Below, one piece after another: positions 32,951-42,130 of a DNA stretch of 64,000 nucleotides. Made by a program: the position numbers and the translations under genes. A model generated the notes under the pieces. The model did no database searches. It was not told the DNA's origin and worked only from the letters and a program-made list of their open reading frames with translations. Each line of letters starts with the position of its first letter. Position 1 is the stretch's first letter. Origin of the DNA: an uncultured Collinsella sp. (GTDB lineage Bacteria > Actinomycetota > Coriobacteriia > Coriobacteriales > Coriobacteriaceae). Where the stretch lies: contig CATXWM010000001.1 of assembly GCA_958403205.1 (NCBI GenBank), positions 1-64,000 of the forward strand, written 5' to 3'.

Positions 32951-34863
32951 AGGGCAGGGACTTTCGGCTCATCGTCGAGCTGCGGAATGGTGCCTACCAC
33001 GTTGTCCGCCAGCCAATTCATCTCGACAATCTGCGTGCTCGGCAGCGGAGGGAAGCCTTCGATCTGTACCACGCCGTTCTGGCTGTGGAGCTCGCCGCCA
33101 AAGGGGTTGATGGATCCCTCAACAATGCCGTTGCGGAGCAACTGCACGAGTTTGCGCGTTTGGTAGGGTAGGCCCGGAGCGTAACGGATGTCGATAACTC
33201 CGGAGCTCATGCCATACCAGTAGTTGACAGCGCGCACTTGGTTGTCGTCGCTGGTCTCGTCCCACGCGCCGTGAAGAAGGCTGCGAACGATGAGCTCGTA
33301 GTAGCGGCCCCAGTTCCATACGGGCATGGCGATGCCGGTAACTTTGCCGTCGACCAAACGGTGAAGCCCGTAGGCCGTAGGGTCTTCCAGCGACTTTGAC
33401 ATATCGGCGCCGGTCATGACGCTCACGCCTTCGCGGCACATGGCCTCGGCGAGACCTCCAGCGGGCACATCACCCCAGGTGAGGATAATTTGCGCGCGGG
33501 GGTCGAGCAGCGAGGCGCCGATGGCAAAGGCATTGATCTCGCTGAGCGCGCCGGATGCGAAGACCGACGCGTGGTAGCCGATGCGATGGTTGTCCGCCAT
33601 GCTGGCGGCAAGGGCGCCCAGGAGGAACTTGGCCTCGTACATCTTGCCAAAGTACGAACGGACGCTTTGGTGGGGAAGGCCGATAGAGCAGTTAAGGAAC
33701 CGAACCTGGGGATACTCAACGGCAGCTCTGAGCGTGTATTCCATCAGGCGGTGCGAGGTCGAGAAGATGACGTTGTCTCCATGTTTGACAGCCGTTTCCA
33801 CGGCGGCGTAGAACACGTCCGGATCGTGACAGTCCTCGAACGCCTCGGTGCGCACGATACCGCCAAAGTGCTCATCGAGATACTGACGCCCTTGGTCGTG
33901 CAGGCTGTCCCAGCTCGACGTCGCACAGGGGAACTCATGGATAAAGGCGATACGCAGGGGGTTGGCCGCCGAATAGACGGTCTTGCCCATAAAGAAGTTG
34001 AGCACGCCAGCGGTGGACTTGGCGGGCGTTTCTTCCTCGTCGACGCTCGGTGCTTCGACAAGATCGACCTTGTCCTCGTCATTTTTGCCGGCAATGACCA
34101 GCTCACGCCAAATCTTGCACAGGCGGTTTACGACGATATCCGTCGGCGTATCCAGCAGGCGGTCCTGGTTGTACACATTGAGGTAGACGAGCATGGCGTC
34201 GGCGGGCGTAATGTCCAGGTGGTCGCCGCCTGCGCGAAGGTAGGCACGCTTAAAGAGCAGGAAAGTGTGGCGCAGGTAGTCGACCTTTTTCTGCGGCCAT
34301 TTTTCGATAAGGTTCTGACCGAGCATCTTCGCGAGCGTTTCGTAGCTTCCCTCACGCGAGAACTCGATCTCGTATAGGGGGCAGACGCGCCAAAACGCGC
34401 AGAACTCGCCGTACAAGCGGCTTTCGACGGAATCCCATGTGCCGGGGTAGAGACGGGTGACCTTGGCCGAAACCGTCGGGGCGTCTAGGAATTTGAGGAC
34501 ACTGACGCGTTTGTTGCCTTCCTGGACATAGAACCGATGCATGAACTCGGTGACGATGACGGGGTCGCGATAGCCCTCGGTCACCTGGATGTCGTAGAGG
34601 TTGGACCACTTGCGGGCGAACTCGGTGCTAAACGGAAGCAGGGGCATAAAGTTACACGAAAAGGCGGACTGACGGCCCTTGGTGACCGTGCCGACGACCA
34701 TTTCGAGCGGAATATCCCGCAGGCCGACATTCTCTCGCTGACCTAAGGGGAGCTGAGCAATCAAGCTATCGAGGTCCGTAAGGTATGGATGCTCGCTTTG
34801 GCTAATGGCGCGTCGACGTCCTTGCTCGCCGCGCTTGCGTGCTTGACGATAGGCCTCTTCCAT
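32947..34863 (-). CDS. Cytoplasmic BMP-domain protein with ParB-like N-terminal region
   Basis: This 638-residue protein has no signal peptide or lipobox. The C-terminal half (about 300-610) resembles BMP/PnrA/Med-type periplasmic-binding folds: LRIAFIHEF opens it, and ILTWGDVPAGG and VTGIAMPVWNWG lie within. Family members outside the cell bind nucleosides. The N-terminal half contains YVQEGNKRVSVLKFLDA, similar to the ParB/Srx-type nucleotide motif, then an all-helical stretch. It may be a cytoplasmic ligand sensor. It is the first gene of a two-gene operon with the phosphoesterase, and the start has GGGAG eight bases upstream. No function is known for this arrangement. Confidence 0.7.
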   Translation of the reverse strand: MEEAYRQARKRGEQGRRRAISQSEHPYLTDLDSLIAQLPLGQRENVGLRDIPLEMVVGTVTKGRQSAFSCNFMPLLPFSTEFARKWSNLYDIQVTEGYRDPVIVTEFMHRFYVQEGNKRVSVLKFLDAPTVSAKVTRLYPGTWDSVESRLYGEFCAFWRVCPLYEIEFSREGSYETLAKMLGQNLIEKWPQKKVDYLRHTFLLFKRAYLRAGGDHLDITPADAMLVYLNVYNQDRLLDTPTDIVVNRLCKIWRELVIAGKNDEDKVDLVEAPSVDEEETPAKSTAGVLNFFMGKTVYSAANPLRIAFIHEFPCATSSWDSLHDQGRQYLDEHFGGIVRTEAFEDCHDPDVFYAAVETAVKHGDNVIFSTSHRLMEYTLRAAVEYPQVRFLNCSIGLPHQSVRSYFGKMYEAKFLLGALAASMADNHRIGYHASVFASGALSEINAFAIGASLLDPRAQIILTWGDVPAGGLAEAMCREGVSVMTGADMSKSLEDPTAYGLHRLVDGKVTGIAMPVWNWGRYYELIVRSLLHGAWDETSDDNQVRAVNYWYGMSSGVIDIRYAPGLPYQTRKLVQLLRNGIVEGSINPFGGELHSQNGVVQIEGFPPLPSTQIVEMNWLADNVVGTIPQLDDEPKVPAL

Positions 34864-34919
34864 GATGTTGCTCCCTTAGTCGTTTAAACAACTATATAAA
34901 CCATGGTACCACGAATGAA

Positions 34920-34956
34920 AACCACTACAAAGATGCCTGTCCCCTTTGTGGTGGTT
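34920..34956. repeat. Hairpin with CCTGTCCC loop, copy 3
   Basis: AACCACTACAAAG (34920-34932) pairs with CTTTGTGGTGGTT (34944-34956) with one G.T pair. The loop ATGCCTGTCCC carries the shared motif. It abuts the 3' end of the mscS-type gene. Confidence 0.65.
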
Positions 34957-35723
34957 TAGGCAATGATGGGGGCAATGGCGCGAATGCAAGCATCGGCAGC
35001 GGTGAAAGTGGTGCTGTCGTCGCTGACGATAAAGATAATCTTTCCTTTGATGCCAAAGTCGCCGATCTCGCTAAAGAGCACGTAGGGCTCCTTGTCAAAG
35101 CCCGAGATGGGCGAGACGGCCGTTTTGGTGGCGCTCGTGAGCTCGTCTGCCAGCGCGTCAAGGGAAGCCCACTTAGACGTGTCCTTTACGGCAACGGGCA
35201 CGGCCACGCGTCCAAAGGGCATCAAATGCACGAGTGTGTTCTTGGAAATGTTGGAGTTGGGGATGATGATGGTCTGCCCGCAGGCGTCCTCGATGGTCGT
35301 GTGGCGCCAGGTGATGTCCTGGACCACGCCCGACACGCCGCCGACCTCGATATTGTCGCCAGGCTTGATGATGCCCATAAAGGTCACCTGCATGCCACCG
35401 ATAAGGTTTGACAGCGTGTCCTGAAAGCCGAGCGAGATGGCGATGCCGCCGACGCCAAGAGCGGCGACGAGGGTGTTTGCATTAATGCCAAAACAGTTGT
35501 CGAGGATAAAGCTGCCGCCGATCATCCAGATGACGGCGCGCGCGATGTTGATGAAGATACTCGATGCCGGTAGCGGGTTATCGTCTCGGTTAAGCAGATG
35601 ATTCAGGGTCTTGGATACGACCTTGGCGGCGACGGCGGTGCCTATCGCCAAGATGACAGCCCAGATGATGTTGTGGACCCATCGTTGTGTAAAGAAATGA
35701 AGAATCGGCTCAAACAATTCCAT
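34956..35723 (-). CDS. MscS-family mechanosensitive channel
   Basis: A 255-residue small-conductance mechanosensitive channel, which opens when membrane tension rises. Three spans fit: about 12-32, 62-82 and the pore helix at 85-110. The pore helix carries LVAALGVGGIAISLGFQDTL, with the Gly/Ala packing pattern of MscS TM3. The beta domain follows (GDNIEVGGVSGVVQDITWRH). The start at 35723 follows GGAGG by ten bases and puts the first span in place. An upstream in-frame start would add 15 residues. Confidence 0.92.
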   Translation of the reverse strand: MELFEPILHFFTQRWVHNIIWAVILAIGTAVAAKVVSKTLNHLLNRDDNPLPASSIFINIARAVIWMIGGSFILDNCFGINANTLVAALGVGGIAISLGFQDTLSNLIGGMQVTFMGIIKPGDNIEVGGVSGVVQDITWRHTTIEDACGQTIIIPNSNISKNTLVHLMPFGRVAVPVAVKDTSKWASLDALADELTSATKTAVSPISGFDKEPYVLFSEIGDFGIKGKIIFIVSDDSTTFTAADACIRAIAPIIA

Positions 35724-35852
35724 GTAGGGAAAACCTCCTAATGATCGTCCAACCATGATACCCACCAAGAAGCCCGTCCGATCAAATTCGGACGGGCTTC
35801 CGTGCTCGATATAAGGTTTACGCGGCGGGGCTGCAAGGCCCGGCGGTGTAGC

Positions 35853-37838
35853 TTAGCGTCGACGCTTCCAGATAATGCCGAGGATGATGACGATGATGCC
35901 GCCGATAAGGCACGCGCCAACTACTGCCAGCGTGCGGTCTCCCGTTGCGGCGAGCTTACCGGTCGTCTTCTTGGTGATGACCTTCGTGGTCGTGGTGGTC
36001 GTCGCGCCCGGCTTAGGCGTTGGATTCGGATAGGGCGTGGGGTCCACGGCTGCGGAGCCGAAGCTGATGGTGCCGGCGAGCCCGGCCATCTTGCTCTCCC
36101 AGCTGTTCTGCCCGATCAACGCCCTTAGCGCTGACTCGCAGGTACCCCACTCGGTGTGCTTGGTGGCGTTTGCGAAGGTGGGGAAGTCGGTCGTGTTGGT
36201 GATGATGTAGTTGTTGGTGGCGACGGTATAGGCCTTGGCGGGGTCGAGCGTGCTGCCGTCCTTGGTGAGTGTGGCACTCACAATGCGCTTGCCTTCGGGC
36301 TGCGTCCAATCAATCGTCACGTTGATGCCGCCAAAGGAGAGAACGCTGCCAGAGTCATCGCGCCACTTGTACTTGTCTTGCGCCTCCTGCTCGGTGTGAC
36401 CGGCCGCCACGTAGGCTTGCTGAAGCTCGTAGCTGTGATTGCAATCGTCGCTAATTTGTAGCGAGTGCTCGAGCGCTGCGAGGAAGTCCGCGCCGGTCAT
36501 GGTCAAGGTCTCCACGGTGTTGCCGTAGGGCGAGATGGCGATGACGTTGCCGGCGGTCACGTTGCCCGCCGCGATGCCGCCGCGGATGCCGCCAGCGTTT
36601 TCGATAGCGAGGTCCGCGCTCGTCAGGGCAAGATAGGAGCCGCAAATCACATGGCCGATGGTCTGGGCCTTGGTGGTGTCGCCCTCCTTACTGGGGCGGA
36701 AATCGGTGGTGCGCACCATTTCCCAACCATGCGTGCCTGCGGCGTCCTCGCCGTAGAAATAGTTGGTGGTGGATGTGCCGAGCACCTTGTTCGATTCGTT
36801 TTCAAAGGCCTCGTCGAGCGGCTTGATCTTGTTGCGGACGGCTTCAAGGCGGCTTTGGTAGTCGGAGCCCTTGTTGGGGTCTGCCAAAAGGTCGTTGACG
36901 TTCTTGGCGGTGTAGAGCTTCTCGTCGCTGCCGTCTGCAGGGACCGTGACCGTGTCATCGTCGGTCGTCTCGGTGCCATTCGCGTCGTACTTGTACGGAA
37001 TGGAAAGCAGTCCCACCTCGGCAAAGGCACTGCCCGCCTCGACAACGTGGATTGTCTTGCCGTCGGCTCCCGTCACCTTCTCGTTAAGGTTGATGTGCTC
37101 GTGGCCTGCGATAAGGGCATCGACGCCACGGAGTCGCGTGGCAAAGGTCTTGGCGTCGAGCGTGTGCGCGATACACACAACAACATCGCAGCCCTCCTTG
37201 CGCAGCTGCTCTGCCTCGGCATTGATGGCGTTCGCGGCACTCGAGAACGACGTACCCGCGACCAGGTCCGCGCGCAGCGAGGATCCCAGCGACTCATCCA
37301 TGGCACCCACGACGCCGACCTTGATTTTGTAGTCGAATGTGGAGTGATCCTCGCTATCCTCCCAGGTGCGATCGAGCGTCTTCGTGATGCTCGAGCTCCA
37401 TACGCCGCTCGTAGACTTCGCGTTCGCGCAGAGCATGGCGAAGGGCGTACCGGTGGTGCTGTAGCCGGTCATGGTGCGGAGTTTGTCCGCGCCGTAGCTC
37501 CAGTCGTGGTTGCCTGGCGTGGTCGCGTCGTAGCCGTCGGCGTAGAAAGTGTCCATGAGCTCGGCGATGCCCTTGCCCTCGCTCATGGTGGCGAAGGACT
37601 GTCCGTGGAAGGTGTCGCCCGCATCGAGCAAAAGATCGGGGGCGTTGCCCTGGGCGCTATAAAGGACCGCCAGTCCGTCGAAGCCGACGGTGCCGGTGCC
37701 CTTGCTTGTGTTGTAGCTGTACTTGTAGCTGCCGTGGATATCGTTGGTGTGCATGACGGTCACAGAGCCGTCAATAGCGGCGGGCAGGTTCCCCGCGAAA
37801 GCGAGGCTTGGGATGCCTGCGAGCGAGCCGGCAAACAA
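35853..37838 (-). CDS. Cell-wall 5'-nucleotidase/metallophosphatase with LAATGD tail; signal peptide frameshifted
   Basis: A 661-residue UshA-type enzyme that removes phosphate from nucleotides outside the cell. Metal motifs are MHTNDIHG, LDAGDTFHG, TPGNHDWSYG, CIAHT and AGHEHI. The C-terminal domain has ENAGGIRGGI, ISPYGNTVET and TNNYIITNTTDF for base binding. The tail is LAATGD, a hydrophobic span and RRR, a sortase anchor of the actinobacterial type. The intact frame has no ATG and opens at TTG 37838. The natural start seems to be the ATG at 37873, behind AAGGAAA, but that frame stops after 8 codons. One added A in its AAAA run would join it to a full signal peptide. It may be a real mutation or a sequence error. 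Confidence 0.85.
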   Translation of the reverse strand: MFAGSLAGIPSLAFAGNLPAAIDGSVTVMHTNDIHGSYKYSYNTSKGTGTVGFDGLAVLYSAQGNAPDLLLDAGDTFHGQSFATMSEGKGIAELMDTFYADGYDATTPGNHDWSYGADKLRTMTGYSTTGTPFAMLCANAKSTSGVWSSSITKTLDRTWEDSEDHSTFDYKIKVGVVGAMDESLGSSLRADLVAGTSFSSAANAINAEAEQLRKEGCDVVVCIAHTLDAKTFATRLRGVDALIAGHEHINLNEKVTGADGKTIHVVEAGSAFAEVGLLSIPYKYDANGTETTDDDTVTVPADGSDEKLYTAKNVNDLLADPNKGSDYQSRLEAVRNKIKPLDEAFENESNKVLGTSTTNYFYGEDAAGTHGWEMVRTTDFRPSKEGDTTKAQTIGHVICGSYLALTSADLAIENAGGIRGGIAAGNVTAGNVIAISPYGNTVETLTMTGADFLAALEHSLQISDDCNHSYELQQAYVAAGHTEQEAQDKYKWRDDSGSVLSFGGINVTIDWTQPEGKRIVSATLTKDGSTLDPAKAYTVATNNYIITNTTDFPTFANATKHTEWGTCESALRALIGQNSWESKMAGLAGTISFGSAAVDPTPYPNPTPKPGATTTTTTKVITKKTTGKLAATGDRTLAVVGACLIGGIIVIILGIIWKRRR

Positions 37839-37937
37839 CGCGGCGGCTAACGCAAGGCGGGGAGACTTTTCATGGCAGTTTCCTTAGTCCTTAGCCAGAA
37901 TGTCTGGTTGAATATCGGATTATCGACATAATATGCG

Positions 37938-38034
37938 AAAACCGCCGCAAGGGCGTCTGCCCCTTTGCGGCGGTTTTGACGTTTGCGCAGATAAAACCTA
38001 CCAAAATAAACCTGTCCCTTTTTGGCAGGTTTTA
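37938..38034. repeat. Two tandem hairpins of the CCTGTCCC family, copies 4 and 5
   Basis: Copy 4 has arms AAAACCGCCGCAA (37938-37950) and TTGCGGCGGTTTT (37965-37977) with a loop containing TCTGCCCC. Copy 5 has arms 37992-38006 and 38020-38034 (TAAAACCTACCAAAA type, one G.T pair) with a loop containing CCTGTCCC. Copy 5 overlaps the stop codon of the ABC ATPase gene. Confidence 0.7.
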
Positions 38035-38826
38035 GCTCAGCAGCATGCGGTCGTTGGCGAGCTCGCCGCCCGAGACCTCCTCGAACTTCTGCAGCAGGTC
38101 GGCTACGGTGAGCGACTTCTTCTCATCGCCCGCCACGTCGTAGATCACGTGGCCTTCGTGCATCATGATCAGACGGTTGCCCAGACGGATGGCATCGTTC
38201 ATGTTGTGCGTGACCATGAGCGTGGTCAGGTGGTTCTCGTCGACGATCTCCTCGGTCAGGTTGAGCACCTTAGAGGCCGTCTTGGGGTCGAGGGCCGCGG
38301 TGTGCTCGTCGAGCAGCAGCAGGCGTGGCCTGGTGAGCGTGGCCATCAGCAGGGTGAGTGCCTGGCGCTGGCCACCCGAGAGCAGGCCGACCTTGGCGTT
38401 GAGACGCGTGTCCAGACCAAGGTCCAGGCGCTTGAGCAGCTCGACGTACTCATCTTTCTCGGCCTTGGTGACGCCCCACGAAAGGCCGCGACGCTGGCCG
38501 CGACGCTTGGCGAGGGCCAGGTTCTCGGCGATCTGCATGTCGGCAGCGGTACCGCGCATGGGGTCCTGAAACACGCGGCCCAGGTACTTGGCGCGCTGCG
38601 ACTCGCTCAGGCGCGAGATGTCGGTGCCGTCGAGCTCAATAACGCCCGAATCGAGCGGGTACACGCCGGCGATCATGTTGAGCAGCGTGGACTTGCCGGC
38701 GCCGTTGCCGCCGATCACGGTTACAAAGTCGCCGTCATTCAGGGTGAGGTCGACGCCGGTGAGCGCGCGCTTCTCGGTGACGGTGCCCTTGTTAAAGGTC
38801 TTCTTGACGTGCGAGAGCTTAAGCAT
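38032..38826 (-). CDS. ABC transporter ATP-binding protein (TrpZ-like)
   Basis: A 264-residue ATPase of an importer. Walker A is GGNGAGKST, the signature is LLSGGQRQAL, and Walker B is LLLLDEHTAALD with an H-loop in MVTHNM. The start at 38826 is preceded by GGGGG and overlaps the end of the permease gene by eight bases. An ATG three codons earlier has its site too close. It is last in the order substrate-binding protein, permease, ATPase. Confidence 0.93.
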   Translation of the reverse strand: MLKLSHVKKTFNKGTVTEKRALTGVDLTLNDGDFVTVIGGNGAGKSTLLNMIAGVYPLDSGVIELDGTDISRLSESQRAKYLGRVFQDPMRGTAADMQIAENLALAKRRGQRRGLSWGVTKAEKDEYVELLKRLDLGLDTRLNAKVGLLSGGQRQALTLLMATLTRPRLLLLDEHTAALDPKTASKVLNLTEEIVDENHLTTLMVTHNMNDAIRLGNRLIMMHEGHVIYDVAGDEKKSLTVADLLQKFEEVSGGELANDRMLLS

Positions 38827-39742
38827 CTGCCTCATCCCCCTTCGTGTAGGAGCTGCGGAGCTTATAGCGCTCCCAAACCACGGGCACGCACAGGGCCACG
38901 GCGACGATCACGGCGGAGAGCAGCTTCATGTCGTTGGCGTCCATGCCCAACTGCAGCACGATGGCGCGGATAAGGAAGTACACCACGGAGCCAAAGACGG
39001 CAGAGGCCAGGCGAACGCTAAACTGTGTGAGTCCGCCGGGCAGCAGGCGACCGAGCACCTCGCCGATAACAATGGCGGCAAGACCGATAACGATGGCACC
39101 GGTGCCCATACCAATGTCGGCATACTTTTGGCTCTGGCAGATGAGCGCGCCCGAAAGGCCGATGAGGGCGTTGGAGAGCACGAGGGCGATCATCTTGGTG
39201 GAGTTGGTGTTGACGCCCAGAGCGCGGATCATGTACTCGTTGTTGCCGGTGGCGCGCAGCGCCGAGCCGATCTCGGTGCCAAAGAACCAATACAGGATGG
39301 CAACGATAGCCACGGCGAGCAGGATGCCCAAGATGATGGCAACGGTGGACTGCGGCAGACCGGTCATATTGCTGACGGCCGAGAACACGGTGCCCTTGGC
39401 AAGAATGGGCGTATTGGACTTGCCCATGATGCGCAGGTTGATGGACCACAGGCTGATCTGGGTGAGGATTCCGGCGAGGATCGCGGGAATCTCGAAGACG
39501 GTGGTCAGAATGCCCGTGACGGCGCCCGCGATGGCGCCGGCGCACATACCGGCCAGCACGGCGAACAGCGGGTCGACGTTGTTATTGACGATGAGCACAG
39601 CGCAGACGCAGCCGCCGAGGGCAAAGCTGCCGTCGCAGGTCATATCGGGAATGTCGAGCAGGCGGAACGTGATAAACACGCCAAGCACCATAATGCCCCA
39701 GAGGACGCCCTGCGAAACGGCGCCCTGCAATGCAATGAGCAT
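38819..39742 (-). CDS. ABC transporter permease (TrpY-like)
   Basis: A 307-residue membrane permease with eight to ten spans, of the branched-chain amino acid permease type (COG4120). LLDIPDMTCDGSFALGG near the start is the usual N-terminal signature. It starts behind TAGGAGG. It serves with the ATPase and the lipoprotein encoded upstream. The 200-base gap to the substrate-binding gene holds a GC-rich inverted repeat (about 39848-39884) that may attenuate read-through. Confidence 0.92.
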   Translation of the reverse strand: MLIALQGAVSQGVLWGIMVLGVFITFRLLDIPDMTCDGSFALGGCVCAVLIVNNNVDPLFAVLAGMCAGAIAGAVTGILTTVFEIPAILAGILTQISLWSINLRIMGKSNTPILAKGTVFSAVSNMTGLPQSTVAIILGILLAVAIVAILYWFFGTEIGSALRATGNNEYMIRALGVNTNSTKMIALVLSNALIGLSGALICQSQKYADIGMGTGAIVIGLAAIVIGEVLGRLLPGGLTQFSVRLASAVFGSVVYFLIRAIVLQLGMDANDMKLLSAVIVAVALCVPVVWERYKLRSSYTKGDEADA

Positions 39743-39945
39743 GCTTCATACCTCCTAGGATAGGGTGGACACGTGATTTTCCATAATAGCGGTAACAATG
39801 CATAAAAGAGCAGCGGACAGACGTTTTGTTTTACCTGAAACAAGCAGGGCGGACGCCGGTCTACAGCGCCCGCCCCTGTGGCTCAGATATTGAATAACGC
39901 AGCTAAAGCGCGATCACGGGCTCTAGACGCATGCCGCGTATAGCA

Positions 39946-40926
39946 TTACGCGTCCAGAGCGGAAAGGTCGATGCCCAGGGCCTCGGCCATCTCGTCGTTC
40001 TTGACGACGACCAGGTCCTTGCTCGAGAGGTGCTTGATCGGCATGTCTTCGGGCTTAGCCTCGCCTTTCAGGATCTTAACGGCCATCTCGCCCGCGGCGT
40101 AGCCCAGGTCCTCATAGTTGATGGAGAGGGTGAACAGGCCGCCGGCCATGCACATACCCTCCTCGCCAGTCACGAAGGGGAGCTTGTTCTCCTTGCAGAT
40201 CTGGCCGACCTGCGAGGCACCCGCGGCGATGGTGTTGTCGGTGGGGGAGTACAGCGCGTCGACCTTGCCCACGGCAGACTCGACGACGGACTGAATCTCG
40301 TTGGAGCTCGAGACGGTGAAATCGGTGTACTCGAGGCCCAGCTTGTCGAGTTCCTTCTTGGCGGCCTTGATCTGGACGTCGGAGTTGGACTCGGCGGTGC
40401 AGTAGAGCAGGCCGACCTTTTTAACGTCGGGCAGGACCTTCTGCATCATCTCGAGCTGCTCGGCGACCGGGGTGAGGTCGGAAGCGCCCGTGACGTTGGT
40501 GCCCGGCTTGTCGTTGTCCTGGACCAGGCCGGAGGCGGCGTAGTCGGTGATGGCACAGCCCACGATGGGGATATCGGCCGTGGCGCCGGCGGCAGCCTGC
40601 GCGGCGGGCGTGGCGATGGCATAAATCAGGTTGACGTTGTCGCCCACAAACTTGTCGGCAATGGACTTACACGTGGACTGGTCGTTCTGGGCGTTCTTCT
40701 GGTCGATCTTGACCTTAAGGCCGCTCTTCTTGATGGCCTTGACGAAGCCGTCGTTGGCGGCATCGAGCGCGGAGTGCTCGGTGAGCTGCAGAACGCCGAT
40801 GGTGTAGTCGGAACCGGCGGCAGCGGAGCCGGAACCAGAGTTGCCGCCGCATCCGGCGAGCGGGGCGAGCGCGAGCAGGCCGGCGGAGACCAGAAGGCTC
40901 CTGCGGCTGATGGTGATGTCCTTCAT
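39946..40926 (-). CDS. ABC transporter substrate-binding lipoprotein (TrpX family)
   Basis: A 326-residue solute-binding lipoprotein of the PF04392 type, whose characterised members bind tryptophan or tyrosine. The signal carries twin arginines (ISRRSLLVS) and the lipobox LAPLAGC, so Tat export is possible. The mature part starts with DYTIGVLQLTEHSALDAAND, the family signature. The ATG at 40926 follows GGGGGT. No T-box or tryptophan attenuator was seen upstream, so the substrate stays open. Confidence 0.9.
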   Translation of the reverse strand: MKDITISRRSLLVSAGLLALAPLAGCGGNSGSGSAAAGSDYTIGVLQLTEHSALDAANDGFVKAIKKSGLKVKIDQKNAQNDQSTCKSIADKFVGDNVNLIYAIATPAAQAAAGATADIPIVGCAITDYAASGLVQDNDKPGTNVTGASDLTPVAEQLEMMQKVLPDVKKVGLLYCTAESNSDVQIKAAKKELDKLGLEYTDFTVSSSNEIQSVVESAVGKVDALYSPTDNTIAAGASQVGQICKENKLPFVTGEEGMCMAGGLFTLSINYEDLGYAAGEMAVKILKGEAKPEDMPIKHLSSKDLVVVKNDEMAEALGIDLSALDA

Positions 40927-41086
40927 ATCATTACCCCCAGTATAAAAATGGCTGGAAACACTGCACTGGGACAAAGTGCAAGTGGAACTATAGTAGCGCT
41001 GATGTCCATTTTTACAACAGCCTGGCGGGTTTTTTAATACAGAATCGGATGGGCGGTACGGGTAGTCGAATGGGCGGCGGAGGGTC

Positions 41087-41872
41087 TTATGCGGCGGAGG
41101 AGGCGTCGTCCTCGTCCAGGGCGGCGAAGAGCTTCTTGCCGTCGAGGAGACGTGTGGTGACGTTTCTCATTCGGCCAATCTCTACGGTACGCAACGTGTC
41201 ATCGGCGCCTCGGGCGTCATAGACCGTTCCCAGCAAATAAGAGATGCCGTCTCGTTGCTTGATGGCAAAGGGACGGAGTGTCATCCGTGCTGCTTCGGTT
41301 TCGCCACGCGTCGTGACGCTCGAAATATCAAAACTCACCGTGGTTCCGTGGTCGATGGCCTGCTCGACGAGCTCGCACGTGTCGATACGCTTGATGGGCG
41401 TGCGTGTTGCCTTGGTAGCCTTGCTGCCTGCGCTCGGAACGGGTTCGGGTGTATCGAGGTAGCCGCGAACGTCGGCACTCGCCATGGCAACTAAGTGCTG
41501 CGCCATGCTCTTGCGGATAGCGATAGGCGTGGAGCGGTTGCGCATGACCATACCGTGGAGCCGGATGATCTCTTCATCGGTGAGCGGACGGGTAAGAAGT
41601 TTGTAGCCCACGCCGCGTTTGTACTCAATTTCGTATCCGGCATGGCGAAGCGCGGAGATGGCGGTGTAGATGCTGCGCCGCGCCGCCGAGATGGGCATGC
41701 GGGCGGGGTCGTCGGGATGGGCGAGGCGCCGGATCAACTCATCGGAAAGCATGGCCTTGTCCTCGCCAGTGTTTTCGCTTAATAGTTGCAGGATGCGAAC
41801 GGCGCGATAGGCTGCCATCGAGGCGGCGCCTCTCGTCGTGGTGTCGTAGGTTTCAACAGCGGCTTCGGTCAT
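41087..41872 (-). CDS. WYL-domain transcriptional regulator
   Basis: A 261-residue protein of the WYL type. The N-terminal part (about 15-95) is a winged helix-turn-helix (ISAARRSIYTAISALRHAGY). The C-terminal part (about 155-250) has the WYL-type segment RPFAIKQRDGISYLLGTVYD. Such proteins often sense nucleotides or nucleic-acid fragments and regulate DNA-damage or defence genes. The start ATG follows AAAGGA by ten bases. It sits between the ABC importer and asnS with no clear target. Confidence 0.82.
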   Translation of the reverse strand: MTEAAVETYDTTTRGAASMAAYRAVRILQLLSENTGEDKAMLSDELIRRLAHPDDPARMPISAARRSIYTAISALRHAGYEIEYKRGVGYKLLTRPLTDEEIIRLHGMVMRNRSTPIAIRKSMAQHLVAMASADVRGYLDTPEPVPSAGSKATKATRTPIKRIDTCELVEQAIDHGTTVSFDISSVTTRGETEAARMTLRPFAIKQRDGISYLLGTVYDARGADDTLRTVEIGRMRNVTTRLLDGKKLFAALDEDDASSAA

Positions 41873-41989
41873 CGTGCCCACGTCCTTTCCGTTTTGGGTG
41901 GCGACGGTATGGAGCCTAGGACGTGGGGCTTTCCCAGGGGCGCAGAGCGCTCTGGGCGGTCGGTAGTCGTCGGCAAACGGCGGGTCGAG

Positions 41990-42052
41990 TTTTCAACAGC
42001 CCTGCTCAACTGACCAAAACCTTGCCAAAAGCTTGACGGATGCTGTTGAAAA
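41990..42052. repeat. 11-bp inverted repeat TTTTCAACAGC
   Basis: TTTTCAACAGC (41990-42000) and GCTGTTGAAAA (42042-42052) are exact inverse copies with 41 bases between. It lies next to the asnS terminator. Its role is unknown. Confidence 0.5.
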
Positions 42053-42085
42053 AAGCGTCTCTCGACCGATGTCGAGAGACGCTTG
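42048..42085 (-). terminator. asnS terminator
   Basis: AAGCGTCTCTCGAC (42053-42066) and GTCGAGAGACGCTT (42071-42084) form a perfect 14-bp stem. On the minus strand TTTTTT follows. Confidence 0.9.
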
Positions 42086-42130
42086 TACGATGAGCGTTGG
42101 CGTGTGGCGACGCGAGCTAGCGTTCGACAA

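Noticed and set aside
36465..37850. 461-codon plus-strand frame opposite the 5'-nucleotidase
   Set aside because: Shadow frame; the minus strand carries the full nucleotidase motif set.
39848..39884. Clear terminator between the substrate-binding and permease genes
   Set aside because: A GC-rich inverted repeat is present but pairing is imperfect and no T-tract follows, so I did not list it as a terminator.
40927..41086. Possible T-box or tryptophan attenuator before the TrpX-type gene
   Set aside because: The interval is short and lacks T-box sequence or a Trp-rich leader peptide.
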